Shown piece after piece: positions 27,611 to 36,298 of a stretch of DNA of 64,000 nucleotides. The translations under genes were made by a program, and so were the position numbers. The DNA is from an uncultured Sphingobacteriales bacterium (lineage in GTDB: Bacteria > Bacteroidota > Bacteroidia > Chitinophagales > Chitinophagaceae), in the NCBI GenBank assembly GCA_937991535.1, contig CALKHN010000024.1:1-64000 (forward strand). The letters are read 5' to 3'. Position 1 is the stretch's first letter. Each line of letters opens with the position of its first letter. Under the pieces are notes generated by a model. That model ran no database searches. It had not been told where the DNA came from and saw nothing but the letters and a program-made list of their open reading frames with translations.

Positions 27611-28519
27611 CTATTCTGAGCCGGAAAGCTGGAAGTTTTTATTTTCGCCGTTTCCTTCTTTTCTCAAATGTACGGGCAAAACACCGGCCATATCACCAAT
27701 GATGTTAACCAGCTCCGTTCCGGTAGGAATAACAATTTTAGCATTCGTTTTAAGCGAAGCTTCAAGGGTTTCCAGTTTTTTTAACAACTGGGCATTCCCC
27801 GTAAAATATTTGTCGGCAGCTTCATTCACCAGCATAATGGCTTCTGCTTCTCCTTCGGCATGAAGTACCTTGGCTCTTTTAGAACCTTCAGCTTCTTTGA
27901 TCTTAGATCTTTTTACACCATCGGCCACCGTTTCAGCAGCAGTAGCATAGTCAATAGCGGCTATTTTTTCATTTTCCGCTTTTACCACTTTGTTCATCGT
28001 TTCCTGCACATCCCTTGGCGGATCTATTTCTTTTAATTCGGTTCTCACTATTACAATGCCCCAGCTTTCCGTTTCGTTTCGGAGGGTGTTGTGCAATTCA
28101 GCATTAATTTTGCCTCTTTCACTGTTAGCCGACCTCAAAGTTAGGGTGCCTATAATATTTCTTAATGTTGTGCGGGCAAGATTAACAATTTGTAGTTTGT
28201 AATTGTTCACATTGTACTGGGAGCTTTTTACACTTTCTTCCTGTTCCAGCACCCTGAAGTAAACCTGTGCATCCACACTTGCATTAAGATTATCATTGGT
28301 TATAATTTCCTGTGGTTGCGCATCCACCATTTGCTCCGTTATATTTACGATATACATTTTATCGATAAAAGGTATAATCCAATGGAAACCGGGGCTGGCG
28401 AACTTGTTGTATTTTCCAAGCCTTTCAATTAAACCCCTGTGTGTGGGCCTTACAATTTTTATTCCCGCAAAAAAGAATAAAATTACCGCTGCGATAACGA
28501 TTACTGCTGGTGATACCAT
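27611..28519 (-). CDS. SPFH/band 7 membrane protein (stomatin/QmcA-like)
   Basis: A 302-residue membrane-anchored scaffold. An N-terminal transmembrane helix (residues 3-22, VSPAVIVIAAVILFFFAGI) is followed by the SPFH domain (IVRPTHRGLIERLGKYNKFASPGFHWIIPFIDK) and a long coiled coil with EAEGSKRAKVLHAEGEAEAIM. These proteins form oligomeric rings that organise membrane microdomains and often work with FtsH-type proteases. No NfeD partner is seen next to it. Co-transcription with GAPDH downstream is possible. Confidence 0.88.
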   Translation of the reverse strand: MVSPAVIVIAAVILFFFAGIKIVRPTHRGLIERLGKYNKFASPGFHWIIPFIDKMYIVNITEQMVDAQPQEIITNDNLNASVDAQVYFRVLEQEESVKSSQYNVNNYKLQIVNLARTTLRNIIGTLTLRSANSERGKINAELHNTLRNETESWGIVIVRTELKEIDPPRDVQETMNKVVKAENEKIAAIDYATAAETVADGVKRSKIKEAEGSKRAKVLHAEGEAEAIMLVNEAADKYFTGNAQLLKKLETLEASLKTNAKIVIPTGTELVNIIGDMAGVLPVHLRKEGNGENKNFQLSGSE

Positions 28520-28925
28520 TGTGACACTGTTTTTATTAAAGAATGAATAATAGTAGTATTCTCCCTGTTTTCACAGCTGTTCTTCTGATAGCCCTGTGAT
28601 GATATACCTTCTGTCGCCAACCGCGACAAAGCAACCGCTTCGCAGGGCATGACAGCTTTTAAAAAAATAACCCGGGAAATATACCGATATACATGGTTGA
28701 AACTGGCTGATAACCCTTATTGGGGTAGAGTCTGTTTACACCTAAAGATAAGCTTATTGTGCCTCATAATTTATTTAAATTAAAATAACGGCATACCGGT
28801 GGCTGAGAAGAAGGGGCTGGTGTAGAAATTAAGAGGATATATGATATGGACCAGGCCGGAATCTGTTTGAATATCGGGCCGCGGCCCGGTTAACTGGTAT
28901 TTCCAAACGGCCTGGATAAGTCTTT
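28520..28925. other. Intergenic region
   Basis: 406 bases between SPFH and the DrHyd-TPR gene. It contains the word GTCGCCAACCGCGACAAAGC followed by CGCAGGGCATGACAGC, which resembles the decayed repeat at about 16500 and the GC-rich words near 63.6 kb. The rest is AT-rich and should include the SPFH promoter. No gene is seen. Confidence 0.4.
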
Positions 28926-30302
28926 TCAGGCAAATGCTTCCTGTTTATTCATCATTTCCGAGAGCTTTTGCAGTTGCTTTGTAAAGCTTTCCATCATCCA
29001 GTCGTCGTGTCTAACCAATGCGGCAGCGGCGGCAGCCTGTTCGTACTCCATCATTTCACCCAATCCAAAATGGGCTTCTGCTTTATTCACCGCGATCCAG
29101 AATTTTTGTTCATTGATGATGCGTTCCTGTTCTTCCGTAACAGAGGTCATTGTTTCACCGGCATGACTTTCCATATTGGTTATCTTTTTCAGATCTTTTT
29201 CACATAATTCCAAAACTTCTCTTCGTATGCGGTTGGCCCAAACCTGGTCGGCAATTTTATCTTCCTTGCCTGGATCAAGCGTGGTAGTAGTGCGAAGCTG
29301 CAACAGGTAGGCCAGGTTAATGCCATTGTGCCTGTTGTGTAAGAGATAGTATCCCCTTTGATAAAGGACGATGGCATTGTTGAGATGTTCTTCGCCCTGT
29401 CCTTCCTCGAAAAGGTGCTTTTCAATGGAACCGGCAAGTGCCACTGTTTCGGGATCGTTGGTTCGCCCAAGGTCTATCTTTTCAAGAAGTTCAATGGAGT
29501 CGTTTAACGCGGTGATATAGTCGGGTTGTTTCGCCTGGTAGGTGGCCAGTGCCAGCCTTTGAATGAGATACGTGTTGTTGGAAACAGCCGCCGATTCCCT
29601 GCCATCATGTACCATATGCAAAGCCGTTTCAAAAAGCGTTTTTGCGGCGTCGAACTGTTTTTTTTGCAAAGCTTCCTCTCCCTGCTTTATTATAAAGGAG
29701 AGGGAATGATCTTCGCCTGAACCTTCGCTCGCGGCAGCATCGGTTTTTTCTGTTAATGCGTCACCTATCTGACGCACTACTTTGTTGGCCCTTGCTTTTA
29801 ACGAAGGAGGAATAAGATCTTCAATAAAAGTATACACCGGGCTGTCCGGCGATTGTGTATTGATAACAGTGTCTATTGTCTCGCCCAGTAATTTTTGAAA
29901 GCGCAACACTTCAAAATAATCTATGCTGTCTCCCAAATGTGTATACCGGTTAATAACAATATGATTTACATCGAAAGGGTAACCCAATAATTCTTCCGAC
30001 ATGATGATGGTGGTACGCGGCTTTAATGCATGCCGGATACCCAGTTCATAAAAAGCGTTTACGTTGGCGGTAGAAAGATCGGCTATTACTATATCTGCCG
30101 AAAGCAATTGCTGGTACATTTGCAGATCAATAGAACCCGAGTGGCGGATTTCGTCTGCACGTATACAGGTAATATTCTTACTTTCCACTACGGGTTTTAT
30201 GAGCGCCTGGTATGATTTGTCGAGATTGAGCTTTCGCCCTGTAGCCAAATCGGTTTTTATACCGAAACCCATTACCACGAAACATTTTTTAGTATTGGCC
30301 AT
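28926..30302 (-). CDS. DrHyd (TIR-like/nucleoside-deoxyribosyltransferase-fold) protein with C-terminal TPR-like region
   Basis: A 458-residue soluble protein. Residues 1-130 are an NDT/TIR-like Rossmannoid domain with CFVVMGFG at the first strand and IVIADLSTANVNAFYELGIRHAL, where Glu86 is the conserved catalytic-type glutamate. Residues about 195-455 are helical repeats (TPR-S/DUF4071-like): ALQKKQFDAAKTLFETALHMV, TYLIQRLALATYQAKQP, NAIVLYQRGYYLLHNRHNGINLAYLLQ. The same domain pair occurs at 34889. In eukaryotic ASK kinases a TPR region of this kind precedes the kinase domain. Expected role: sensing or hydrolysing a nucleotide such as NAD+ and relaying through the TPR. It is the distal gene of the run, 111 bp after the barrel-protein gene. 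Activity is inferred. Confidence 0.75.
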   Translation of the reverse strand: MANTKKCFVVMGFGIKTDLATGRKLNLDKSYQALIKPVVESKNITCIRADEIRHSGSIDLQMYQQLLSADIVIADLSTANVNAFYELGIRHALKPRTTIIMSEELLGYPFDVNHIVINRYTHLGDSIDYFEVLRFQKLLGETIDTVINTQSPDSPVYTFIEDLIPPSLKARANKVVRQIGDALTEKTDAAASEGSGEDHSLSFIIKQGEEALQKKQFDAAKTLFETALHMVHDGRESAAVSNNTYLIQRLALATYQAKQPDYITALNDSIELLEKIDLGRTNDPETVALAGSIEKHLFEEGQGEEHLNNAIVLYQRGYYLLHNRHNGINLAYLLQLRTTTTLDPGKEDKIADQVWANRIRREVLELCEKDLKKITNMESHAGETMTSVTEEQERIINEQKFWIAVNKAEAHFGLGEMMEYEQAAAAAALVRHDDWMMESFTKQLQKLSEMMNKQEAFA

Positions 30303-30413
30303 ATAAATAGAATTTTATTGAAAGCATTCCATATTAAAACCGGTCATTACAAACGATGTTGCCTGCGCTGATGCGGCCCAAAAGGCCCTCCTGTATCAAT
30401 GATTTACGCCGGC

Positions 30414-31949
30414 TTAAAAATCAAAAATAAAGCCACCATACAAGCCACCATTTAAAATGCCTGATTTCCCTTTTCTTTTTTCATTTACCATAAGGTCGTT
30501 ATCATTGATATAAGCGATTCTGAAATGTTTGATCCTGAAAGCCACCGAATAGCTCAGTTGATTTACGGCAAAGCCGGCAGACAGCAAAGCATTGTTGAAA
30601 GGCACATAATTTACGCCGATCGCGGCGTCATAAAAACCATCTTCTGTAAAAATCACATCTCCGCCAAAATTAAAGCGCTGCCATTTGTAACATAAGCCTG
30701 CACCCAGTGCTCTTTGGTTTTGCAAACTGTAATTTTTGTTTCCACCTGCCGCAAATGCATCGGCATACAGTTCGGTGCCTGCAAGGTTCATGGCATTGAT
30801 GCCGACCTGGAGTGCATTGCTTACCTTATAACTTATGGAAAAATCGAGATCCCATTTTTGTTTCCTGACTGTACTATCGGTAAAGATGTTGGCAGTTGAT
30901 CCATTGTCATCAATGGTTATTTTAAGCAGGTTGGGGATTCTGAGGTCCTGCCATATGGATTTCACGGTTAATCCAACACTTAGTTTTTCATTTATTTTAA
31001 CGGCAGGGGCCAGGAAAGCGGAGTACTCCTTTACTTTTACCAGAAATGAATCGATCTGGACCGTATTGGCTTCATTTGATATTTTTACAAATAAGGCATT
31101 CCTGTATTCGTCCTGCTGCGTATATATAAAGCCCGCGCCTATAGAAACCCTGTCATTGAGTCTGAAATAACCACCCAGCTTTGTGTTGTTTTTTACATTG
31201 GTAAGCAGGCTTATATTATAGGGCGTTCTGCCCTTAACGATAGCTGATGGATTCCAGAAAACGGACTCCGACATATCACGGGCGGGCGAAAAGTTGAAGC
31301 CGGTATTGGCTGTGAGCGATAATGCGGATGAGAAGAGAAATTGTCCGTGTTTAATTTTACCCGGGCCCAGTTCCCTGGCCTCAAAAGTTCCGGCATTGGA
31401 TACGACGCCAATTATTGGTGTTAAGTTGGTCAAAAGGTTCAGCAGTGCCGGCGTTCCCACCAGGGCGGTGGCATTTGTTATTTGGCCGAGACTTTGTTCG
31501 GGTTGCTGTACTATTACGCTGAGCATGCTGTCGGCCCTGAAAGGCGGCAGTTCAAGGTCGCTGCAGTTGGCGTTAAACCTCCAGTCTTTAACGGTAACGT
31601 AAGATTTTGTTTTGTCGGTGTTTTTCCTGTCCTGGTCTTCCGAAACAAATACCCGTTTTACCGATTCCGTGCATTGGCTGCATGCCGAAACGATATACAG
31701 GCTCACCTGCTTATCGCGAAGTTTTGCAAATGGCACCCCGGTATTGCATTCAAAATAACCCTGTGGCGCGGACCCGGTGGTGGTGGATTTTGAGGGAATA
31801 AATGCGGGAACCACAATGATGTTTTCTGCTCCCCTTGTGGAGTTGGCACTTTCGTTCTGGCATCTCACCCGTCCTTTGATAACAAGGGTTTGGCCTGTGG
31901 CATGGTTGTATAAAACCAGCAACAGGATGAGGTATATAAAGTTCTTCAT
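30414..31949 (-). CDS. Outer-membrane beta-barrel protein in the TIR/patatin gene run
   Basis: A 511-residue exported protein from the ATG at 31949 (the longer frame to 31997 places residues before the signal). Signal peptide KNFIYLILLLVLYNHATGQ. Residues about 20-130 are a cysteine-containing soluble domain (SACSQCTESVKRVF; NANCSDLELPPFRAD). From about 200 onward the sequence alternates as a barrel (GQFLFSSALSLTANTGFNFSP; GGYFRLNDRVSIGAGFIYTQQD; WDLDFSISYKVSNALQVGINAMNL) and ends GGLYGGFIFDF, a proper closing strand. It resembles PorP/SprF- or PorV-like barrels only loosely. It sits between the TIR-TM gene and the distal DrHyd-TPR gene. An outer-membrane member is unusual for a defence operon. 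Confidence 0.65.
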   Translation of the reverse strand: MKNFIYLILLLVLYNHATGQTLVIKGRVRCQNESANSTRGAENIIVVPAFIPSKSTTTGSAPQGYFECNTGVPFAKLRDKQVSLYIVSACSQCTESVKRVFVSEDQDRKNTDKTKSYVTVKDWRFNANCSDLELPPFRADSMLSVIVQQPEQSLGQITNATALVGTPALLNLLTNLTPIIGVVSNAGTFEARELGPGKIKHGQFLFSSALSLTANTGFNFSPARDMSESVFWNPSAIVKGRTPYNISLLTNVKNNTKLGGYFRLNDRVSIGAGFIYTQQDEYRNALFVKISNEANTVQIDSFLVKVKEYSAFLAPAVKINEKLSVGLTVKSIWQDLRIPNLLKITIDDNGSTANIFTDSTVRKQKWDLDFSISYKVSNALQVGINAMNLAGTELYADAFAAGGNKNYSLQNQRALGAGLCYKWQRFNFGGDVIFTEDGFYDAAIGVNYVPFNNALLSAGFAVNQLSYSVAFRIKHFRIAYINDNDLMVNEKRKGKSGILNGGLYGGFIFDF

Positions 31950-32142
31950 TAATGATGGTTTTAAATGAATGAATAAGAATTGGTATTTATCCATCATTTA
32001 CAATAAATAAAAACCTGAAAATGCATTCGCTGTTACCCGGCAGCGGCTTGTATATCATTACCCACAGCCATAACAGTTATGCTTCACCGGTGATGTATGT
32101 ACGGACTATTAAAAAGGGGGCGGTTTAAACGGTGTTTAGCGT

Positions 32143-32949
32143 TTAGCGGGTAACCGGGTTCAAAACAAAATCCACTTTCATTTCCTTGTCACTGATTTTT
32201 ACGGCAATTGTTTTATCCTCAAAACCTTTGTTGGAAGTAGTGAGGGTAACTTCATCGCCTACGGTGTAATTTTCCAGCGTTAGGTTATAAGTTCCATTGG
32301 TAATGGTGGTGGCAAAAAAACGGGTACCATCCGCATTTACTTCCACTCCTTTAACAGGTATTTCAGCGGCGGTTTTAACCTGGCCGGTGATATGGACAAC
32401 CCGGGAGCCTTGTTGGCGGGAAAAGAAAAAAAATCCAAGAATCACCAACAGCACGCCTAAGCCCGCGATAGTTAGCAGGATATGCTTTTTCCTTTGTGTA
32501 ATCTTTGCTTTTAAAGTGTTTTGGACATTACCCGTAATTGCGGTATCTGTGGCAACGCGGCTATCTACAATGGCAGTAACGGCGCTGAAGAGTATTTCCA
32601 GTTCAGGATGATCTGTTTCTCCTTTCCAGGTGTATAGCTGGGCTGCTTCAATGCGCCTGAAGGCGAGCGGAATTTTTACATCTTCCAGCAAAACCGGGGC
32701 AAGGATATTCCTTTGGGCAGCTTCACTGGCTTCATTTTTTACCCATTCGGAATTTACCGAACGCTGGGTCCAGATTACAATTACACACCTGGCTTTGTTC
32801 AATTCCTGCTCTATAACAGTGTCAAACCTTTGCCCTACAGGTATTTGCCTGTCCCACCAAACCGTCCAGCCATTATTTTCCAGCGCTTCGGCAATGGCTT
32901 TTACCCTGGTCTTGTCTTCACTGGAGTAACTTATAAATATGTCAGCCAT
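32143..32949 (-). CDS. TIR-domain protein with transmembrane helix and extracytoplasmic Ig-like domain
   Basis: 268 residues. An N-terminal TIR domain (1-130) starts ADIFISYSSEDKTRVKAIAEAL. The NADase-type glutamate is Glu73 in SVNSEWVKNEASE. One transmembrane helix follows (about 156-177, HILLTIAGLGVLLVILGFFF), and then a carboxypeptidase-regulatory-like beta domain (VVHITGQVKTAAEIPVKGVEVNADG ... GTYNLTLENY). The topology puts the TIR in the cytoplasm and the beta domain in the periplasm, so an envelope signal could be transmitted to TIR. It lies 70 bp after the macro-TIR gene. TIR domains of this kind cleave NAD+ or make cyclic ADP-ribose variants in other bacteria; activity here is inferred. 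Confidence 0.85.
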   Translation of the reverse strand: MADIFISYSSEDKTRVKAIAEALENNGWTVWWDRQIPVGQRFDTVIEQELNKARCVIVIWTQRSVNSEWVKNEASEAAQRNILAPVLLEDVKIPLAFRRIEAAQLYTWKGETDHPELEILFSAVTAIVDSRVATDTAITGNVQNTLKAKITQRKKHILLTIAGLGVLLVILGFFFFSRQQGSRVVHITGQVKTAAEIPVKGVEVNADGTRFFATTITNGTYNLTLENYTVGDEVTLTTSNKGFEDKTIAVKISDKEMKVDFVLNPVTR

Positions 32950-33019
32950 GCTGTTACAATTTATAATTCAACTCATTTCATAAGGTATAGTGTTAAGTTA
33001 CAACAAAAAATCCTTCCCG

Positions 33020-34186
33020 CTATATAAACTGATCCACACTGCTTTTTAATTTTTGCAGGTCGGCTTCCGTGCAATCTATATAGCTATAAATGGCAAACAT
33101 GGGCGGCATATCCTCGTCGTTCATAAAATTGATGGTTTTAATGATGCTTTTTTTTGTTCGCAGCTCCATTACTTTCGCGCATTGAAACTCATCCCAGCAT
33201 ACATCCGACTTGCTGTACTCCGGTGTTAAAATACAGAGCACCGATCTTGAATTTTGTATAGCCTCCGAAATTTTCCTGATCCATAGCCCGCCCGGTGGTA
33301 TGCTGCTCCGGTCGTAAAAAATATTGAGCGTATCTTTCTTTTCCTGTATGGCCTTTACAAATTCCTGAACCGCCGCCGTTTGCTTATGCGAATAGCTGAT
33401 GAACAGGTCATAGGCTGAAGTGGCTGTGGCAGGAGGTTGTAACGCTACCGTTGGCACTGTGCCGGTTGATTCAGGATCGCGGCTGGCATTTTCAGGCGCA
33501 TAAACCGGTTCGGGTTCAGTTGGAGGATCAGGTGCTGAAGGCGCCCGCCGGGGAAAGACACTTATACTTTTTGTTTCCTGCTGTGGTGTTTTGGGCAGTC
33601 GTTGTTTCACCTCTTCAAAAATGGGCAATGCGGCATCCGCCTGTTCCTGACGGTATAGAACCAGTTTAATGCTTTTCAGCGGCAAGCCGTTCTGCAGCCA
33701 GAAAACAGCATTTTCCAGTAGGGGGGGCAGCATTTTTTGTATGGGAACTTTCTGGTATCCTGTTGCCAGTACCGGCATGGCTATTTCGTCATTGTCGTCA
33801 TCAAAGGCGAAGGTATTGATGCACCTGAAAATATTGCCTACAATGGTTTGGGGTTCGGTTGAATGATACTGCGGTTCAAAACAAAGGATTTTTTTAAAAT
33901 TGAATTTGTTTTTTTGTTCTGTTGAAAGCGGGGCAGACAGCCAGCATCCCAACTGTCTTATTAAATCTATTTGTTTGTTTGCCGCCAATGCCTGAACAGA
34001 AAGCCCTTTATCCTGAAGTGCCAGGAACAATGATCCTTTTAAAGCCATATAATCATTGGGGAATGCGGAAACAACCAGTATGTCAACAGCGTGCTCTTTG
34101 GGAATGGCCGAAAGATCACCCTGCAGCAGTTGAATAACTGCATCTTTTTTGCCTGTTGGTATTGTTATTTGCGAGAGAAGCTGCAT
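33020..34186 (-). CDS. Macro-like domain fused to C-terminal TIR domain
   Basis: 388 residues. Residues 1-195 form a macro-domain-like module with VDILVVSAFPNDYMALKGSLFLAL, then KKILCFEPQYHS and AMPVLATGYQKVPIQKM, the pattern of TIR-associated macro-like domains. A proline-rich linker (about 195-255) connects to a TIR domain from YDLFISYSHKQTAAVQEFV. The TIR catalytic-type glutamate is Glu333 in SDVCWDEFQC, where Cys stands in the usual Trp position. Macro domains bind ADP-ribose, so one product of TIR NAD+ cleavage could be sensed or removed by the same protein. That coupling is inference. It is six bases downstream of the wHTH-DrHyd gene. Confidence 0.82.
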   Translation of the reverse strand: MQLLSQITIPTGKKDAVIQLLQGDLSAIPKEHAVDILVVSAFPNDYMALKGSLFLALQDKGLSVQALAANKQIDLIRQLGCWLSAPLSTEQKNKFNFKKILCFEPQYHSTEPQTIVGNIFRCINTFAFDDDNDEIAMPVLATGYQKVPIQKMLPPLLENAVFWLQNGLPLKSIKLVLYRQEQADAALPIFEEVKQRLPKTPQQETKSISVFPRRAPSAPDPPTEPEPVYAPENASRDPESTGTVPTVALQPPATATSAYDLFISYSHKQTAAVQEFVKAIQEKKDTLNIFYDRSSIPPGGLWIRKISEAIQNSRSVLCILTPEYSKSDVCWDEFQCAKVMELRTKKSIIKTINFMNDEDMPPMFAIYSYIDCTEADLQKLKSSVDQFI

Positions 34187-34192
34187 AAGTGG

Positions 34193-34873
34193 TTATTTGC
34201 GGCAATATTTTAAAGTATTATCCACACGGTTATCCGTTTTCCATTGTACAAGATTATCAGAAAAGCGTTTAACCTCCTCCGTGAGATCATTTCTGTTGTA
34301 GGCAAAGTAGTGTGCTCCCCGAATATCCGCGGGCAGGCTTTGTTCGGCACTCTTTTCGTACAATAAAAAAACATCTCTTCCTATGGTGTCGGCAATGCCT
34401 AACTCATAGAACACATTGGCATTGGGTACCGAAATATCAGCTATTACCAGTCCTGCCCTTTGTATTTGTTTAACGATGTTTTCGGCCAGTTTGCCAACAC
34501 GCGGAATCATATCTCCACGCACACATTCCATTTTAGATTGGATAACAGCAGGCTGAATGAAGTCATAAAATACCTTATTGGACCACTCCTCTGAAAAAGG
34601 CATAACAACAAAGCAGGAAGGGATATCCACATAAATTTCTTTCATATCAGCCGGGCCCATTGTTATCATAAATTTGTTAAGCATGCGTCGAACCAGGGGA
34701 TTGAGACTGTAAGTGCGTGTGCCATCCATTTCCACAATCCCGTCATCCGTAAGATACTGAATGGTATCGGGGTAACAGTCTATACCCATTTCTATCAATT
34801 CTGTTTCTTTAAGCGCCCCATACATGCTTGTGTTGAGCAAATGGAGCATTTTCCATTGATCTCGGTAGGCCAT
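34193..34873 (-). CDS. Winged-helix plus DrHyd (NDT/TIR-like) protein
   Basis: 226 residues. The first 80 form a small helix-rich module (LLNTSMYGALKETELIEMGI ... YLTDDGIVEMDGTRTYSLNPLV) that looks like a winged helix. From about residue 86 a DrHyd/NDT-like domain follows: SCFVVMPFSEEW, then LVIADISVPNANVFYELGIADT with Glu157, and LYEKSAEQSLPADIRG. It is shorter than the two TPR-bearing paralogues. The module order suggests a regulatory or adaptor member, but DNA binding is not demonstrated. The gene lies 15 bp after one DrHyd-TPR gene and six bases before the macro-TIR gene. Confidence 0.75.
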   Translation of the reverse strand: MAYRDQWKMLHLLNTSMYGALKETELIEMGIDCYPDTIQYLTDDGIVEMDGTRTYSLNPLVRRMLNKFMITMGPADMKEIYVDIPSCFVVMPFSEEWSNKVFYDFIQPAVIQSKMECVRGDMIPRVGKLAENIVKQIQRAGLVIADISVPNANVFYELGIADTIGRDVFLLYEKSAEQSLPADIRGAHYFAYNRNDLTEEVKRFSDNLVQWKTDNRVDNTLKYCRK

Positions 34874-34888
34874 AAGTGATGGTTTAAA

Positions 34889-36298
34889 TCAACTGAGTTT
34901 TCCGATACAGGTTGTAAGCCACGCCAGTGTTTCTTTGCCTTGCAGCAGCGTAACTTTGGCATATATTTTTTTAAGATTTTCAGCGGTTGTTTGTTTTTCC
35001 CATTTGGCCGGATTGCACGTTAAAGCCGCGGCCAGAAATTCTTTGGCTTTTGCTTCATTCAATTCCAGTGCAGCCAGTTCCAGCGCTGTTGCCTGCACCC
35101 AATAGTTGTTTTTATTGGTTTGAAGCTGTCGCTCTACTGAATAGGTTACCAAGGGAAAATATCTTTTGAACCTGGGATCTTCCGCATTTTCAAAAAACAA
35201 CAAAGTAAGCGCGTTCACACCGGGGTAAAAATCCCTGGGGTCGGCATCAAAGCCGTTGAGGTAGGCTTCAATGGATTTACGCCTGTATGCTGCCGCCAGC
35301 AGTTCATCACCGGCGTTATCATCCATGAGCCCCTTATATACAGCCCCCAGCAATCCGTTCGTTTCGGGATCGGCTCCGTATTTATCAATGATGCCGGTAA
35401 GGATCTGCTCCGCCTCGTCTCTGTGCTTTATTTTATTGAGCGCAAGCGCCAGTTGCTGGTGAAGATAGATATCGCCTTTTCTTTCACTTTTTACCAATGG
35501 TTGTATCATTCTTGCCACTTCGTTGAAAGCATTAGTGGATTTATATGCACTCATTAACGCATACACCAGGTCGTAGTTGTATTTTAACCCCTTTCCTGCC
35601 GCGTTCTCTATTGATTTTAACTGCTCCGCAAGATGCAGCTTCTCTTTTTCAACTGAAGCCCTTTCCTCATCAGAGGCATCTTCTTTTTTACTTTCCTTGT
35701 CCCACTGCTTCCATTGCTTTACAAGTGTTTGAATTCGTTCCTTGGTATTATTTGTTTCATTTATGATTTCTTTGAAAGAGTCGGCCTTTGCCTGTAGTGT
35801 ATTCAATTCAGGGAAAATATACGCAGGGATCATCTCACTGATGGGGCTGTCGGCCTGCGCCTGCTGAGCATCAAGATTTAGTCGTATGATATCGGAAAGA
35901 TCTTTGATCTTCTGCGCGCAGTTCAGTACTTCACCTGCTTCAAAATGATAGGGCAGGGCCCTTAGGGGCGCTACGTCGAACGGCAGCTTCGTATTGGCTT
36001 CAAAGATGCTTACCGTGGTAAAGGGCTTAGCAGCATGGCGGATTCCCAATTCATAAAACACATTGGCATTGGCAAAACTCAGATCGGCAACAGCAAATTC
36101 GCAATACAGCAAACGCTCAAACATGGGTTTGTGAATGAATCCGCCACCCTTTTCCTCGTCGGCACGTACGGGCGCAAGTCCTGCCAGCTCAATCGCTTTT
36201 TTAATAAATGAATCGTATACTTTATTGAAATCAATTTCTTTCTTATTGCCATCCGTTTTTACGCCAAATGGCATCAGAACGAAACAAAGACTTGCCAT
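34889..36298 (-). CDS. DrHyd (NDT/TIR-like) protein with long C-terminal TPR region (TPR-S/DUF4071-like)
   Basis: 469 residues. The DrHyd domain (1-150) has LCFVLMPFGVKTDG and FAVADLSFANANVFYELGIRHAAKP, with Glu83 as the catalytic-type residue. A coiled segment (about 165-230) is followed by helical repeats: YDLVYALMSAYKSTNAFNEV, QQLALALNKIKHRDEAEQIL, and TNGLLGAVYKGLMDD. These match the TRAFs-binding/TPR-S region seen in ASK-type MAP3 kinases. The ATG at 36298 directly abuts the patatin stop (zero spacing), so the two are translationally coupled. The domain architecture repeats that of 28926-30302. Confidence 0.8.
   Translation of the reverse strand: MASLCFVLMPFGVKTDGNKKEIDFNKVYDSFIKKAIELAGLAPVRADEEKGGGFIHKPMFERLLYCEFAVADLSFANANVFYELGIRHAAKPFTTVSIFEANTKLPFDVAPLRALPYHFEAGEVLNCAQKIKDLSDIIRLNLDAQQAQADSPISEMIPAYIFPELNTLQAKADSFKEIINETNNTKERIQTLVKQWKQWDKESKKEDASDEERASVEKEKLHLAEQLKSIENAAGKGLKYNYDLVYALMSAYKSTNAFNEVARMIQPLVKSERKGDIYLHQQLALALNKIKHRDEAEQILTGIIDKYGADPETNGLLGAVYKGLMDDNAGDELLAAAYRRKSIEAYLNGFDADPRDFYPGVNALTLLFFENAEDPRFKRYFPLVTYSVERQLQTNKNNYWVQATALELAALELNEAKAKEFLAAALTCNPAKWEKQTTAENLKKIYAKVTLLQGKETLAWLTTCIGKLS

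Noticed and set aside
28926..36298. Nucleoside 2-deoxyribosyltransferases of purine salvage
   Set aside because: The domain is fused to TPR or winged-helix-like modules and grouped with TIR and patatin genes, so a salvage role is unlikely although the fold is related.
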